From contig OV050030.1 in NCBI GenBank assembly GCA_920105625.2, positions 100,442,152 to 100,506,151 of the forward strand: a stretch of DNA of 64,000 bases, in the 5' to 3' direction. A program made the translations under genes and the position numbers. Below, piece by piece: positions 46,587 through 58,514 of the stretch. The DNA comes from Clusia tigrina (taxonomy: Eukaryota > Arthropoda > Insecta > Diptera > Clusiidae). The notes under the pieces are model-generated. The model saw nothing but the letters and a program-made list of their open reading frames with translations, did not search any database and had not been told where the DNA came from. Position 1 is the stretch's first letter. Every line of letters begins with the position of its first letter.

Positions 46587-48950
46587 GAATAGTGCAACTT
46601 AATCTTAACCACTGTGCCGCAGCCCAAGACCTATAGCTGGAAACGGTGTCGGAGCAGAAATTCGACCTGGCTCTACTGTGCGAACAGTATAAGAACATCG
46701 ACGGTCGCTGTTCTCGGGGCTCTAAATGGCAGGTGCTTTCAGCAAAAAACGGCAGGCAGAGATAATGGCTACACCTCGATGGCGTTTACTTCTTCTCCTG
46801 TTATGCCCCGCCTAGCATGAGTATAGGTGACTTCGAACGCATGCTCATAAATATGGTGGAAGAGGCTCGGGGGAAATCTCCAGTGGTTATTGGTGGGGAC
46901 TTTAATGCTTGGTCCACGACTTGGGGAAGCATTCGTACAAACCAGCGCGGTAGGATTCTCTTGGAGGGTCTGGCGCCCTTGAACCTCGTCCTTCTCAACC
47001 AAGGTGGTCAACACATATTCGATACCGGCAGGGGTAGATCCGTAATTGAAATGACTTTCGCCCACAATACCGTTGCACGCATCGCAAGATGGTCCATCAG
47101 CAGCGTAGAATACACCAACAGGGACAAGTCCCAAATGACGACATACCAGCGGTTACCACCAGCGACTTACTAGTTGCATTTGGAAAAATGGATGACAAGA
47201 AGGCTCCCGGTCTAGACGGCATCCCGAACGTGGCTCTAAAAACGGCAATAAAGACGAGGTCAGAAGTCTTTATGAATATGTACAACGCTTGCATTAGGGA
47301 AGGGGTATACCCGGCTAGATGGAAACGGCTGAGACTGGTGTTACTGCTCAAGCCGGGGAAACAACTTGACCAACCGTCAGCATATCGTCCGTTGTGTATG
47401 TTAGACACTATGGGCAAAGTCTTGGAAAGAATTATCTGCGAACGACTCCAGGAAGTGCTCGAAAAAAAGGGCGGGCTTTCCGACCGTCAATATTGTTTCC
47501 GAAAGGGACGTTCAACTTTAGACGCCGTAATGGATATAGCCCAAGAAGCAACGAGTGGCGAACTATGGCGTTGCGGCACGAAAAAATACTGCGCGGTGGT
47601 TACGTTGGACATAAAAAATGCGTTCTGCAACTCAGCGAGCTGGCCCCTGATTATGGAAGCGTTTGACAATTTCGGCGTTCCAGTATACCTACAACGGCTG
47701 GTTTCTAGCTACTTCCAGAGCAGAGTGTTACTCTATGATACGAATGCAGGAGTTGGGCGCTATGAAATCACGGGTGGCGTTCCACAAGGATCGGTACTAG
47801 GCCCTACTCTCTGAAACGTCATGTACGATGGCGTACTACGATTGGACCTACCAACGGATGTAACACTCATCGGATACGCAGTCGACATCGCTCTGGTGGC
47901 GGTGGCAAAACACATCCACACGCTGCAGACGAAATGCAACGATTCAATTGTGCGTGTGAGTGAATGGCTCAGCAGGGCAAAGCTAGAATTGGCAGTTCAA
48001 AAAACAGAGGCAGTGCTAGTAAGTACGAGGAAGTTAAGCGAGAACAATCACAGTGGGGGACATTATCAAATTATATCCCAACCTCAGCTCCGGTACCTAG
48101 GAGTCCTGATTGATTCCAGGCTCACGTTCAAAGAGCATATTAAAGCAGTCTGTGAAAAAGCTACCCGGGTAAATGGGGCACTCACACGCCTGATGCCGAA
48201 TATAGGCGGCCCACGGTCAAGTCAACGGAGGCTGCTGTCAACGGTCATACTGTATGCCGCCCCAATATGGGTGGAGGCCACTAAGGTGAAAACATCCACC
48301 AAATGCATACAGTCAGTATATAGACTCAGCGCGCTCAGGGTGGCTAGTGCTTTCCGCACTGTATCGGACGAAGCAATTGGCGTCATAACGTATAAACCGC
48401 CGATTGACTTGCTGGCGAAGGAGATGCACCGCCTTTACAAACAGAGAGCGAGACCCACAAACGTCGACAAAGCAGTGGAAAGAGCCAATACCATAGCGGA
48501 TTGGCAACGCAGAGGGGAACAAACGTACAAAGGTAGATGGGCCTTCAGGCTGATCCCATGCATAACAACATGGGTAACACGAAAGCATGGATAGCTAAAC
48601 CACTATGTAACCCAGCTAGTAAGTGGCCACGGATGCTTTAAGCAGTACCTATTTGAGCGGAAGTTTGAGGAGGACCCGTACTGCCCGCACTGCCCGGGGA
48701 TGTACGAGAACGTACAGCACGTGTTTTTCGACTGGCAGGAATTTAAGGACGTTCGGGAGATACTGGGTGTTGCCCTAGAGGAACCCCCAACAATGGACAC
48801 ATGTGCGATACGCTGACTAAGTGGGAAGCAGTATGCTTGGCAGCGGTCACCATTATGATTGTGCTGCGAAAAGCAGAACGAGCGCGATATGATGAACGCA
48901 ATCGCCAGCGTCATGCTGAACTCGAGGAACATAGGACTGACACATAGACA
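46584..48950 (+). pseudogene. R1-clade ORF2 (copy 3), broken
   Basis: It starts MRIVQLNLNHCAAAQDL and meets a TAG at about 46635. Endonuclease pieces are CEQYKNIDG, then SIGDFERMLINMVEEARGKS and GGDFNAWSTTWG (46817-47090). A deletion joins the endonuclease end to the RT (KKAPGLDGIPN, about 47200). RT blocks: SAYRPLCMLDTMGK, YCFRKGRST, VVTLDIKNAF (one inserted codon) and GGVPQGSVLGPTL*. The catalytic box reads YAVD instead of YADD (about 47876). The rest is open to 48594 and the zinc motif again has FFDW. Confidence 0.85.
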
Positions 48951-49137
48951 GACCTAATACTGACGTGTGAGCAATAAATGCTCTTAATGCCTCCCGACGT
49001 AAAACCTAATCGGTGTCGCCGAGGGGAAACACCGTACGGACGAGAGGAGGTTTTGGCGGAGTTAGAGTCCCGCACTGACGGGGTTATGACTTTAGATGTT
49101 TTCCTCCTCATTAAATATAAAAAGAAAAATAAAAAAA

Positions 49138-49142
49138 ACACA
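49138..49142. repeat. Short (AC)n junction between copies 3 and 4
   Basis: Only ACACA remains between the A run of copy 3 and the 5' end of copy 4. Confidence 0.6.
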
Positions 49143-49810
49143 TCCGACCGGAGAGGCATCGTATGCAGAAATCTTGCGGAAGGTAAAGGCAAGCACAGCA
49201 CTTAAAGCTCTTGGCGAGGACGTCAAAACCATTCGTAAAACGGCAAAAGGCGAACTGATCTTCGAATTGAAACGGACTGAAGAACGCAAGACAACGACGT
49301 ACCAAGCTGCGAAAGCAGAGGTGCTGAAGGAGGCGTCAACGGTGGCAGCGAAGACCCACATGCTTACCATCTAGTGCAGAGACCTCGATGAGATTACCAC
49401 GTCCAACGGAGATTTGCGATGCATTGCACGAGCAATGCGGCATCAGGTGACCAGACGATTGCGCCGTAGAAGTATGCGAAACGGATATAACGGCACTCAA
49501 ACCGCCTATATCAGCCTGCCAGTGGACGACGCAAAAAAGGTCCTGAAGGCCCAGCGGGTGCACATTGGGTGGGTTTCCTGCAGGGTCCCGGAATCGCTGA
49601 CACTCAAGCACTGCTACAAATGTTGGGGCTACGGACACGTGGAAAGAAGAGGTAGATAGAACCGATCTGTGTAGGAAGTGCGGCGGAAACGGCCACAAAG
49701 CAGTGACGTGCACCAACAAGCAAAAATGTGCACCATGTAAGGGGGATCATGCGGCAGGCAGTTTCAAATGCCCAGTACACCAGCAGGCGAAAATAAACAG
49801 CAGCGTATGA
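49143..49810 (+). pseudogene. R1-clade ORF1, C-terminal part (copy 4)
   Basis: SYAEILRKVKASTALK, then a stop at 49372, a frame change, NGYNGTQTAYISLPVDDAKK and the first knuckle start CYKCWGYGHV, where the frame breaks again. It ends just before the ORF2 ATG at 49807. Confidence 0.7.
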
Positions 49811-52792
49811 AAATAGTGCAATTAAATCTAAACCACTGCGTGGCAGCCCAAGACCTACTACACCAAACGGTTAACGAGGAAAATTTTGATATAGCCCTAC
49901 TGTGCGAACAGTATAAAAATATAGATGGGCACGAGTGGGTGACGGATGCCAGTGGTAAAGCAGACATCTGGGTCCTGAACGGTAGGTGCTTTTAACAAAG
50001 AATGGCTGCCACAGAAAACGGCTACTTCTGGGTCAAATTCTATGGTCTATACATATTTTCCTGTTATGCCCCGCCAAGCATGAGTATAGCCGATTTCGAG
50101 CGTATGCTCACATCAATAGTGGAGGAGGCACGAGGGAAATTGCCGGTGGTCATTGCGGGAGATTTCAACGCTTGGTCCACAACTTGGGGGAACACGCGCA
50201 CTAGTCAGCGTGGACGAATTCTGCTGGAGTACCTGGCGCCCTTGGACCTCGTCATTCTCAATCAGGTCGGTCAGTACACTTTTGACTCAGGCAGGGGTAC
50301 GTCGGTAATAGACCTGACCTTTGCGAACAGCACTGCTCAGCGCATCGCGCGATGGTCTATCAGTAACTTCTATACGCAGAGCGACCATGTGGCCATAGTT
50401 ATTGAGTTGTTTAATGTGGCACAAAGGCGTACAAAACAGATGCGCAATGCGCAGACAAAAGGCTGGAAAGTGCGGGCTTTTGATGCGGAGGTCTTTGATC
50501 TAGTTTGGAAAGAAGAACAAATCAGCATGGGTACTGCCACAGCCATAACGGATAGCATCACCAACGGACTCAGCAAAGCCTGCGACGCGGCGATGCCAAG
50601 GGTGTTAAATCGGCACGCTAGAAAACCAGTGTATTGGTGGAATGAGGAGATTGTAGCCTCCAGGATGGAGTGTATTCAAGCCCGCCGAAAGGCTCAGATG
50701 GCTCGAAAACGCCCGTCATGGGATACACTACGAGCGGAATACAAAAAATGCCGAAAATCATTGAAGGTGGCCATCCGCAGCAGAAAGAATGAGTGCTTTC
50801 AGTCGCTGTGCGCGAATGCTGATGCGGCTCCATGGGGAAAAGCATACAAGGTGGTCATGAGTAACATAAAAGGGGGCAGGTCATCGCAACCAACTAACGC
50901 CGCCCTGATGAGCACTACTGTAGCTACACTCTTCCCACCTCAGATGGATAGAATGCCCAATCATAGCAAGGGTCCAATTACCGACATCCCAGCTGTTACC
51001 AGTAGCGATGTATTCATGCTCATGAGGAGAATCGCTGACAACAAAGCTCCCGGTCTAGATGGCATCCCAAATGTGGCACTAAAAGCGGCAATAGAGGCGA
51101 GGCCAAAGGCTTTTGCTTTGATGTACCATACGTGCATAAAGGAAGGGATATTCCCAGACAGATGGAAACAGCAGCGACTGGTACCACTGCTCAAGACGGG
51201 AAAGCAACCAGACCAACCGTCAGCATATCGACCATTGTGCATGTTAGACACGATATGCAAAATTTTGGAGCGGATTATCTGCGAACGACTCCAGGAGGCG
51301 GTAGAAAAACATGGTGGGCTTTCAGACCGTCAATATGGTTTCCGACGGGGACGTTCGACGGTAGATGCCATTCAGGCCGTAACGGACATAGCCCGTGAAG
51401 CAACAAGTAAGAAGTATTGCGCGGTGGTGACGCTGGACGTAAAAAATGCGTTCAACTCAGCGAGCTGGTCTCTATTTATGGAAGCACTTCGGAGTTTCTG
51501 CGTTCCGGTGTACTTACAAAGGTTTATATCCAGCTACTTCCAGAACAGAGTGCTGTTATACGACACTGATGAGGGCGTTAGTCGCTCTGCAGTCACGGGT
51601 AGCGTCCCACAAGGATCTGTACTGCCCTATCCTGTGGAACATCATGTATGATGGCATACTCCGCTTGGACCTACCAATGGATGTAACGCTCATCGGGTAC
51701 GCAGACGACATCGCAATGGTGGCGGTTGCAAAACACATCCACACACTGCAGAACAGATGCAATGACGCAATTGGGTGTGTTATGGAATGGCTCACTAGTG
51801 CAAAGCTGGAACTGGCCGCACATAAAACAGAGGCGGTACTACTGAGTACGAGGAAAATAACCGAGAGGTTCACCAATACAGTGGGAAGCCATCAGATCGC
51901 ATCCCAACAACAACTTCGGTACTTGGGAGTAACTATTGACTCCAAGCTCACCTTCAAAGAGCATCTGAAAGCAGTCTGCCAAAAGGCCACGAGATTAAAC
52001 GGAGCACTTACACGCATGATGCCGAATATTGGAGGCCCACGCTCAAGTCAACGGAGATTGCTATCGACGGTTACTAGCTCCATCATTTTGTATGCCGCGC
52101 CAATCTGGGTGGAAGCCGCCAAGGTGAAAGCCTTCATTAAATGCGTCCAGTCAGTACATAAGCTGAGCGCACTACGCGTGGCTATCGCATTTCGCAGTGT
52201 ATCGGACGAAGCAATAGGGATAATAAGCAGCAAACCACCCATTGACTTGCTGGTGAAGGAGGTACACCGGCTCTACAAGCAGAGGGTGAGACCCACAAAC
52301 ATCGACAAAGCCGCGGAAAGAAAAACCACCATTGCGGAATGGCAACAGAGGTGGGAGCAATCCGAAAAGGGTCGATGGACCTTTATGCTAATCCCTCACA
52401 TCACTCCATGGGTAACAAGGACGCACGGGGAACTGAACTATTACGTAACACAGTTGCTAACTGGTCACGGCTGCTTTAAGCAGTACCTCCATGAGAGAAA
52501 GTATGAGGAAGACCCATACTGTCCGTACTGCCCTGGGGTGCACGAGAACGCACAGCACGTGTTTTTCGACTGCCCACACAAAGGCACCCGGGATGAACTG
52601 AGAGCTGTCCTCGATGAACCACCAACAGTGGACAACCTGATTACCCATATGTGCGATACGCTCGTAAAGTGGGAAGCAGTTTGCTCGGCAGCGGCCACCA
52701 TCATGAAGGCGCTGCGAATCGCAGAACGAGCGCGTAACGCTGAACGCAGCCGCAGCGCCTCTCCGATACTGAGACACACAGGACTGACATAA
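49807..52792 (+). pseudogene. R1-clade ORF2, near-complete (copy 4)
   Basis: About 995 codons with just two visible lesions: a TAA at 49993 and a loss of two G near 51624 in the GSVLGP block. The endonuclease has MKIVQLNLNHCVAAQDLL, CEQY, AGDFNAWSTTWG, TSVIDLTFA and QSDHVAIVIE. The linker has PVYWWNEEI and APWGKAYKVVM. The RT has KAPGLDGIPN, SAYRPLCMLDTICK, YGFRRGRST, VTLDVKNAFNSASW and catalytic YADD (about 51698-51709), followed by KYLGV-type RYLGVTIDSKLTF. The C-terminal zinc motif CPYCPGVHENAQHVFFDC is intact. It is the reference copy for judging the others. Confidence 0.9.
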
Positions 52793-52968
52793 TGACAGAC
52801 CTAATACTGACGTGTGAGCAGTAAATGCTCTTACGGCCTCCAGGCGTAAAACCTAATCAGTGTCTCCGGGGAGAATCGCCGTAATGATGAGAGGAGGTTT
52901 TAGCGGAGTTAGAGTCCCGGACTGACGGGGTTGTGATTTTAGATGTTTTCTTCCTCGTTAAATAAAAA

Positions 52969-52988
52969 AAAAACACACACACACACTA
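52969..52988. repeat. (AC)n junction between copies 4 and 5
   Basis: AC repeats after the A run of copy 4, with a second short AC run at 52996-53005. Confidence 0.9.
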
Positions 52989-53005
52989 TATTTAACACAC
53001 ACACT

Positions 53006-53683
53006 AATATTACTATGCGAAATTTTTAAAAATCTACTAATTGTAGACGGTGAATCCGTGCGGAAATCGTGGAAAGGGTAGCTAAAGAGCATACCCCGGT
53101 CCGGTGAAAGTGACAAGTGTAAATTGTGGACGCGTTCGCGAAAAGGCATTTAAATTTTCTGTTTCTGCCAGTGATTTGCGGCAGTTTTGGTTCTGCGTCG
53201 GTTTATCCACACAGCAGAGCGAAATCGGCAGCGATCTCTGCCTGCATAGTGCCCAGCTGAGCAGTGGCTTGGTCCGAAAGTACCGGACCCCTGAACGGCG
53301 AAGCTTAGGCAGGTGGAACACTGCGGATACGGCGAGTTTTGTGCCTAGGCAAATATAAGTTTATTTTAGTAACTTAGTAACTTTCCCTTCGCGTCATTAG
53401 GCAGTTTTGCAATTTCCCGCCTCTCAATCGGCTTATCCGAAAATTTAGAGAGCGCTGGAAATTGTGCACAGTAGGTGTGCAGTGCGCCCAGCTGAGCAGA
53501 GTGAGAGAGAGAGAGAGACTCTAAAATTTTATTTGGAAAAAAGTGTTGCCAACGCGATTGAACCTAAGATAAGTAGTGCCTTTATATTTTCATACTTTTT
53601 TCTATTTTTCCCCCAAATACAAAATAAATCCCATAACCATAATTAAAATTCAGTTTTTCCAGAATTAAAAATAATTAAGTTTC

Positions 53684-53741
<58 letters not shown>

Positions 53742-53966
53742 GTCATTCTAGGAAAAATATATATTGTACAATAGTAATAATAGTAGTTATAATAGTAGTG
53801 ATTATATAAATAAAAATAAATAACTACTGTAAGCAGTCATTCCAATACACATAGGGATACTTCAGAGACTGATGAAGCCGTTAGGAGGGAGAGCACCAAC
53901 CAGGCGTGGACGAGATCTTCAGGAGATCCGTTTAATAGAGTTTCGAAGGTAGTTCGAACACCCCCT
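53006..53966 (+). other. 5' leader of copy 5 with degenerate internal repeats
   Basis: The blocks at about 53170-53270 and 53400-53510 resemble each other (GGCAGTTTTG..., ATCGGC, CCCAGCTGAGCAG), suggesting two repeat units about 240 bases apart, as in the repeated promoters of some LINE 5' UTRs. The 84-codon frame at 53104-53358 spans this and is probably not coding. Confidence 0.5.
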
Positions 53967-54840
53967 ATGGTGCTAACGAGCGGAGTTAAAGTGGGCCTGA
54001 CTCCAAATTTGGACCAGGTCAACGGAACTCCGGCCGCAGTTACTCAACCAGCAACACCAGTGCCAGTGGAGCAACAGACAGTCGCTACCAAGGCATTTAA
54101 AATGGAGGGCCAAGATAGCATGTTTGCTAAACTTGGCATCAAAATCGGAGAGCTAACGGAGATGTTAGTGGGCAGGCAATCCACCAGCCTATGGGAGATC
54201 TCGTCAGTACAATCGAGTATACGGGGAGCAGGAGAAGGGAAGCTACAGATGGTAGGCCGAACCACCAAAAGCTCCCAAACATCGCCGCTGCTTAAGCGAC
54301 TAGAAAGAGACAACGAGATGACGAAGAGACAGCGGCAACATCGAAGAAGAAAAAGAGTTTGCAGAAAAGAAGTGCGATCAGCAAGAAAAGCCGCTGGACC
54401 CATCGAGGAAGCAGTACCAAAGCGAAATGCTGAGGCGTGGAAAGTGGTCGGAAAGAGGCACCCGGAGGGAACAAACCCCCAACGGAGCCACAGAAGCTCA
54501 CCCGAGGAAGAAGGCTACACGGCCAGACGCTATATTGATAGCAAAAATAGGAGAGATGTCTTATGCTGACATGTTAAAAACGTTGAAGGCAAAGCCTGAA
54601 CCGGATGAGCTTGGCAAAAGTGTCAACAAAACAAGGAAGTCCGCCAAAGGAGAACTACTAATGGAGCTCAAAGGCGGGTCAGAAGAGCAGGCCAGCAAAC
54701 GTAAAGAAATAGCCAAGCGGATTCTCCAGAGCTCAGCAAATGTTAGAGCTCTCTGCCATTGAACAACAATCGAGTGCCGGGACCTGGATGAAGGCACCAC
54801 ACAGGAAGAAATATGTAGTGCCATAAGAGAACAATTTCCC
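53967..54840 (+). pseudogene. R1-clade ORF1 (copy 5), decayed
   Basis: 200 open codons from ATG 53967 with a basic Arg-rich middle, then a frame shift near 54440 into MSYADMLKTLKAKPEPDELG and KSAKGELLMELKGG, a stop at 54760, and ECRDLDEGTTQEEICSAIRE. The zinc knuckles are absent: the sequence jumps from here straight into the endonuclease. Confidence 0.7.
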
Positions 54841-57579
54841 GAAATATATATAATATACTTTTATAGCTGCTATGCCCCAGCAAGTGCACGCCTCGAAGAA
54901 ATTGAGGAAATGCTGGACCGCTTGGTTACAGATGCTCGAGGGAAGAGCTCCATAATAACTGCGGGCGATTTCAATGCATGGGCAGTTGAGAGGGGCAGCA
55001 TTAGAACGACTCGCAGGGGCACCGCATTATTGAAAGCCTTTGCTAGCCTCGATATAGTTAACTTAAATCGTGGTGCAATACACACATTTAATAACGGCAG
55101 ATCGGGGTCAATAGTAGATGTCACCTTTGCAAGCAGAGCGATCTCGAGACAGATAAAGTAGGAAGTATCATTTATATTTATATTCGCATTGTGACCACCA
55201 ATAACTTATATTTGAAATACTGTCACCAAAACGATTTCAAATGCGTAAGACAGATCGAAAGGTACAAGAAAAAGGCTGGAAGACAAAACAGATGGACTGC
55301 GAAATGTTGGAGTACATGCTTGACAACAAGGAAGAAACGCAAGGCAGCGCAGAACTGAGGACCAGGCGACTAATAGGCCACCTTACTAATGCATGCCATG
55401 CCGCCATGCCTAGAAAAAGAAGAGGAAATGGGAGAACGCAAATATATTGATGGAATGAAACCATTGCCTCCCTGCGTAAAGAATGCCACAGATGTCGCAG
55501 ACGTTACCAAAGGGCTAGAGGTTCTGAAAACTATGAACAGACCCAAGCAGAATTCAAGGAAAAACGGAAGCAATTGCGCAATAAGAAAAAGTAAGAGTGA
55601 GTCTTTCACCACCATCAGAGAAAAGGTACAAAATAATCCCTGGGGCAGCGCGTACAGAATTGTGTTGAAGAAACTGCATAACAATTCTAACACACCTATC
55701 TGTGCGAGAGCAATGGATAAGATTGTGACAGGTATGTTCTCACAGAATGTCGAGCTAAGGCCTCAATGGGAAGTAGGCCACGCTGAAGTTCCGATCCCGC
55801 CGGTCACAACAAAAGAGGTTCTAGGAGCGGCAGATAAAATGAAAAGCAACAGATATCCAGGTCTGGATGGGAAACCAAATATGGTAATTAAAACTGCCAT
55901 AAAAATAAATCCAAACATATTCAACAATCTCTACACGGAGTGTTTGAGGGAAAGAACATTTCCCAAAAGATGGAAGCGCCAGCGACTGATACTTGTACCA
56001 AAAGGCGATAAACCTATAGAGGAACCAGCATCGTACCGACCCCTGTGCATGCTGGACGCAGCAGGAAAGGTCCTGGAAAGAATAATTTGCACCAGACTTG
56101 AATGCTATACTGAAGGACCCCCGGGTTTGTCTAAACGGCAATATGGATTCAGGAAGAAGCGATTTACGCATCTGTATGCGACATAGCGCGGAAAGCCATG
56201 GCTGGAAAAAGGCGGCTGGAAGGCGACAAAAAATATTGCGCGGTAGTTGCATTAGACGAAAAAAATGCTTTTAACTCTGCTAATTGGTATCGGATCCTAA
56301 GTGCTCTACGTACCTTGCATATCCCTGGATACCTACTTAGAGTCATAGAAAACTATTTCAAGGATAGAATATTGTTATACGACACAGACGAAAGTCCAAA
56401 AAAGTACAACATCACAGGAGGAGTTCCACAAGGATCGGTGCTAGGGCCACTTCTCTGCAACGCCATGTACGATGGTATTCTGGAAACTGAGCGACCAAAA
56501 GGGGTCGATATTATTGGGTATGCGGACGACATAGCCATAGTAGTAGTAGCCAAGAAACTTGTGGACGTGGCAGGAAAATGTAATGAAACCATCGGAAGAG
56601 TCAATATGTGGTTGCAGATGGCTGGATTACAACTATCCGAACACAAAACGGAGGCAGTATTAATGAGTAGCCGCAAAAATATTGAGAGCCTAGAAATAAG
56701 GGTAGGACGATATATGATCACGTCACGCCCATATATAAAACACTTGGGTGTCCTTCTAGATCATCGGCTCAATTTTAAGGAACACCTGATATCTGCAAGT
56801 GATAAAGCCATCAGAGTAGGAGCAGCCTTGGCTAGGTTAATGCCAAACACTGGAGTACCAAGGCAGCATGTAAGGAAGCTACTAGCCAGCGTTAATACCT
56901 CCATTTTAATGTACGCAGCACCCATATGGGCTCCAGCAACAAGCTGCAAAGCGTATATGCGAGGTGTCACAGCGGCGTATAGGCAAACAAAAATGAGAGT
57001 GTGCTGTGCATTTAGGACCATATCCACTGATGCAGTCAGCGTCATCGGGGGACGGAGGCCAATAGATCTCGCCGTAAAAGAGGCCGCGGCCATTCGAAAC
57101 TTGAATAGCCAAGACAAAATGGATCAAGTCAAAACTGAGTTAATGAGAAAGTGCTCACAAAATGAATGGCAGGAAAGATTTGATATACCCACCAAAGGAC
57201 GGTGGACCCATGAGCTGATTCCAAACATACAAGTATGGATCGCCCGAAGACACGGTGAAGTTAACTACCCTTAACGCAATTCCTATCGGGACACGGATGT
57301 TTTCGAAAGTATCTGCACAATTACAGACATGTGGAGGACCCATACTGCCTGTGCTGTGTTGGCTGCTATGAGAATGCAGAACATGTGTTGATGGAATGCG
57401 GCATATTTACGGGTGCAAAATGCCTGCTTGTACATTATATAAGAGATAGTAACCCCAGCTGGTGTTCTTCGGTACATGCTGGGTCACAGGAGGCCTGGGC
57501 TACAGCAGTGGATTTACTGGTCGGTATCATGAAACAAGTAAGATACGACGAGCAAAGCGCTGGAGGTTTAGCGAGCTAA
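54841..57579 (+). pseudogene. R1-clade ORF2 (copy 5), decayed
   Basis: The endonuclease lacks its start and begins YSCYAPASARLEEIEE, with AGDFNAWAVERG and SIVDVTFASRA to 55160. An unrelated AT-rich 70-base piece precedes the linker (55241 on). The RT has TIREKVQNNPWGSAYRIV, ASYRPLCMLDAAGK, YGFRKKR, a frame change at about 56185, VVALDEKNAFNSANW (Asp to Glu), GGVPQGSVLGPLL and catalytic YADD at about 56518-56529. It is open to 57274, then a frameshift into CLCCVGCYENAEHVLMEC, the zinc motif, ending 57579. Confidence 0.8.
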
Positions 57580-57761
57580 AGGCGTTAGAATGACCAAGAT
57601 ACGAGAGTGAGGAAAAACTCTCAGCCCGCCCCGTGAAGGAATACCTTAACTGAATGTACCATGGGGACACACGGGATCGAAGCAAAGGTGGTTTTAGTTG
57701 GCTAGAGTCCTACACTTCGACATGATGCTTTCCACCTAAAACAAAAAAAAAACAAAAAAAA

Positions 57762-57769
57762 AACACACA
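57762..57769. repeat. (AC)n junction between copies 5 and 6
   Basis: A short ACACACAC run after two A runs at the end of copy 5. Confidence 0.7.
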
Positions 57770-57870
57770 CATCCCGTGAAGGAATGCCTTAACTGGATGT
57801 GCCACGGGGACCCACGGGATCGAAGCAAAGGTGATTTTAGTTGGGTTAGAGTCCTCCACTCTAGTCTATA
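57770..57870 (+). mobile_element. R1-clade LINE copy 6, 3' UTR fragment only
   Basis: About 100 bases matching the 3' UTR of copy 5 (CCCGTGAAGGAATGCCTTAA...CGAAGCAAAGGTG.TTTTAGTTGG). It starts right after (AC)n, so it is an extremely 5'-truncated insertion. No A tail was identified. Confidence 0.75.
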
Positions 57871-58514
57871 CCCAAACCCATCACAAGGCAATCCAATTCA
57901 CTACCACAACAACAACAAAATAATTTTGGTGCTACGACTGTAGAAATGTATATTCTGGACCACAACTATGAATATGGAGAATTTTTGGAGCAATTAGGAG
58001 CAAAACACAACTTTACTCCGGCAAATTTGTACCAAAATCTTTAAAAATTCTACACATTTACCATTTTATTACTTCGATTTTCCATAGGGAGCAAAATATA
58101 TTTTCAATTCTTACATTCCCATACAGTCTTTTTGCTCATTTCTACACTTTTACTCCATAATCCCCACACAAAACATCTAAAAAATATGCAAATGTAGCAG
58201 GAATGGAGCAAAATAGTCCAGAAGAGACCTTTCTATACTACTGTTCCAAATAATTGCGATGCCAGACTCGAAAATATGATAAAAATCCCCCAAAACCAAT
58301 ATATGAGAAACAAGAAAACCCTATAAAACCCTTATACATCCTGCATATTGATATATACAGCATAAACTATCAAATGGTATTTGTTAAATCTTGTGCATCG
58401 TGTAAATAAAACATGCGAACACTACAACTTCATACATACTACTTTTCAACAGTATTAACAATAATACACAAGTTTTCCAAGTTATACCCAAGGAAGAAAT
58501 AGTATTTCAATACA
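57871..58514. other. AT-rich stretch, nothing recognised
   Basis: No ORF, LTR or repeat family is recognised. GAGCAAAA-type words recur (58000-58215), which may mark an old unidentified repeat. Confidence 0.4.

Larger units (their letters stand above)
45851..49137 (+). mobile_element. R1-clade LINE copy 3, 5'-truncated
   Basis: It starts in ORF1 and runs through a damaged ORF2 and a 3' UTR to an A-rich tail followed by ACACA at 49138. Same family as copy 4 and as the fragment at 1-990, with which it shares small derived deletions. Confidence 0.8.
49143..52968 (+). mobile_element. R1-clade LINE copy 4, best preserved ORF2
   Basis: 5'-truncated just before the ORF1 SYAEIL block. It holds the C-terminal half of ORF1, an almost intact ORF2, a 3' UTR with the conserved GGTTTTAGCGGAGTTAGAGT block (52897-52930), an A-rich tail and (AC)n at 52969-52988. 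Confidence 0.85.
53006..57755 (+). mobile_element. R1-clade LINE copy 5, full 5' region, decayed ORFs
   Basis: It has a long 5' region (53006-53966), a decayed ORF1 (53967-54840), a decayed ORF2 (54841-57579) and a 3' UTR to an A-rich tail with (AC)4 at 57762-57769. Its family differs from copies 1-4. An (AAT)n tract of about 55 bases lies at 53685-53740 inside the leader. Confidence 0.75.

Noticed and set aside
53104..53358. 84-codon frame in the leader of LINE copy 5
   Set aside because: It overlaps degenerate leader repeats, has no similarity to ORF1, and is followed by non-coding sequence before the real ORF1.
38481..57755. R1 elements in ribosomal DNA
   Set aside because: The proteins are of the R1 clade, but no 28S rRNA sequence flanks any copy. 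Flanks are (AC)n, as for Mino/Waldo-like lineages.
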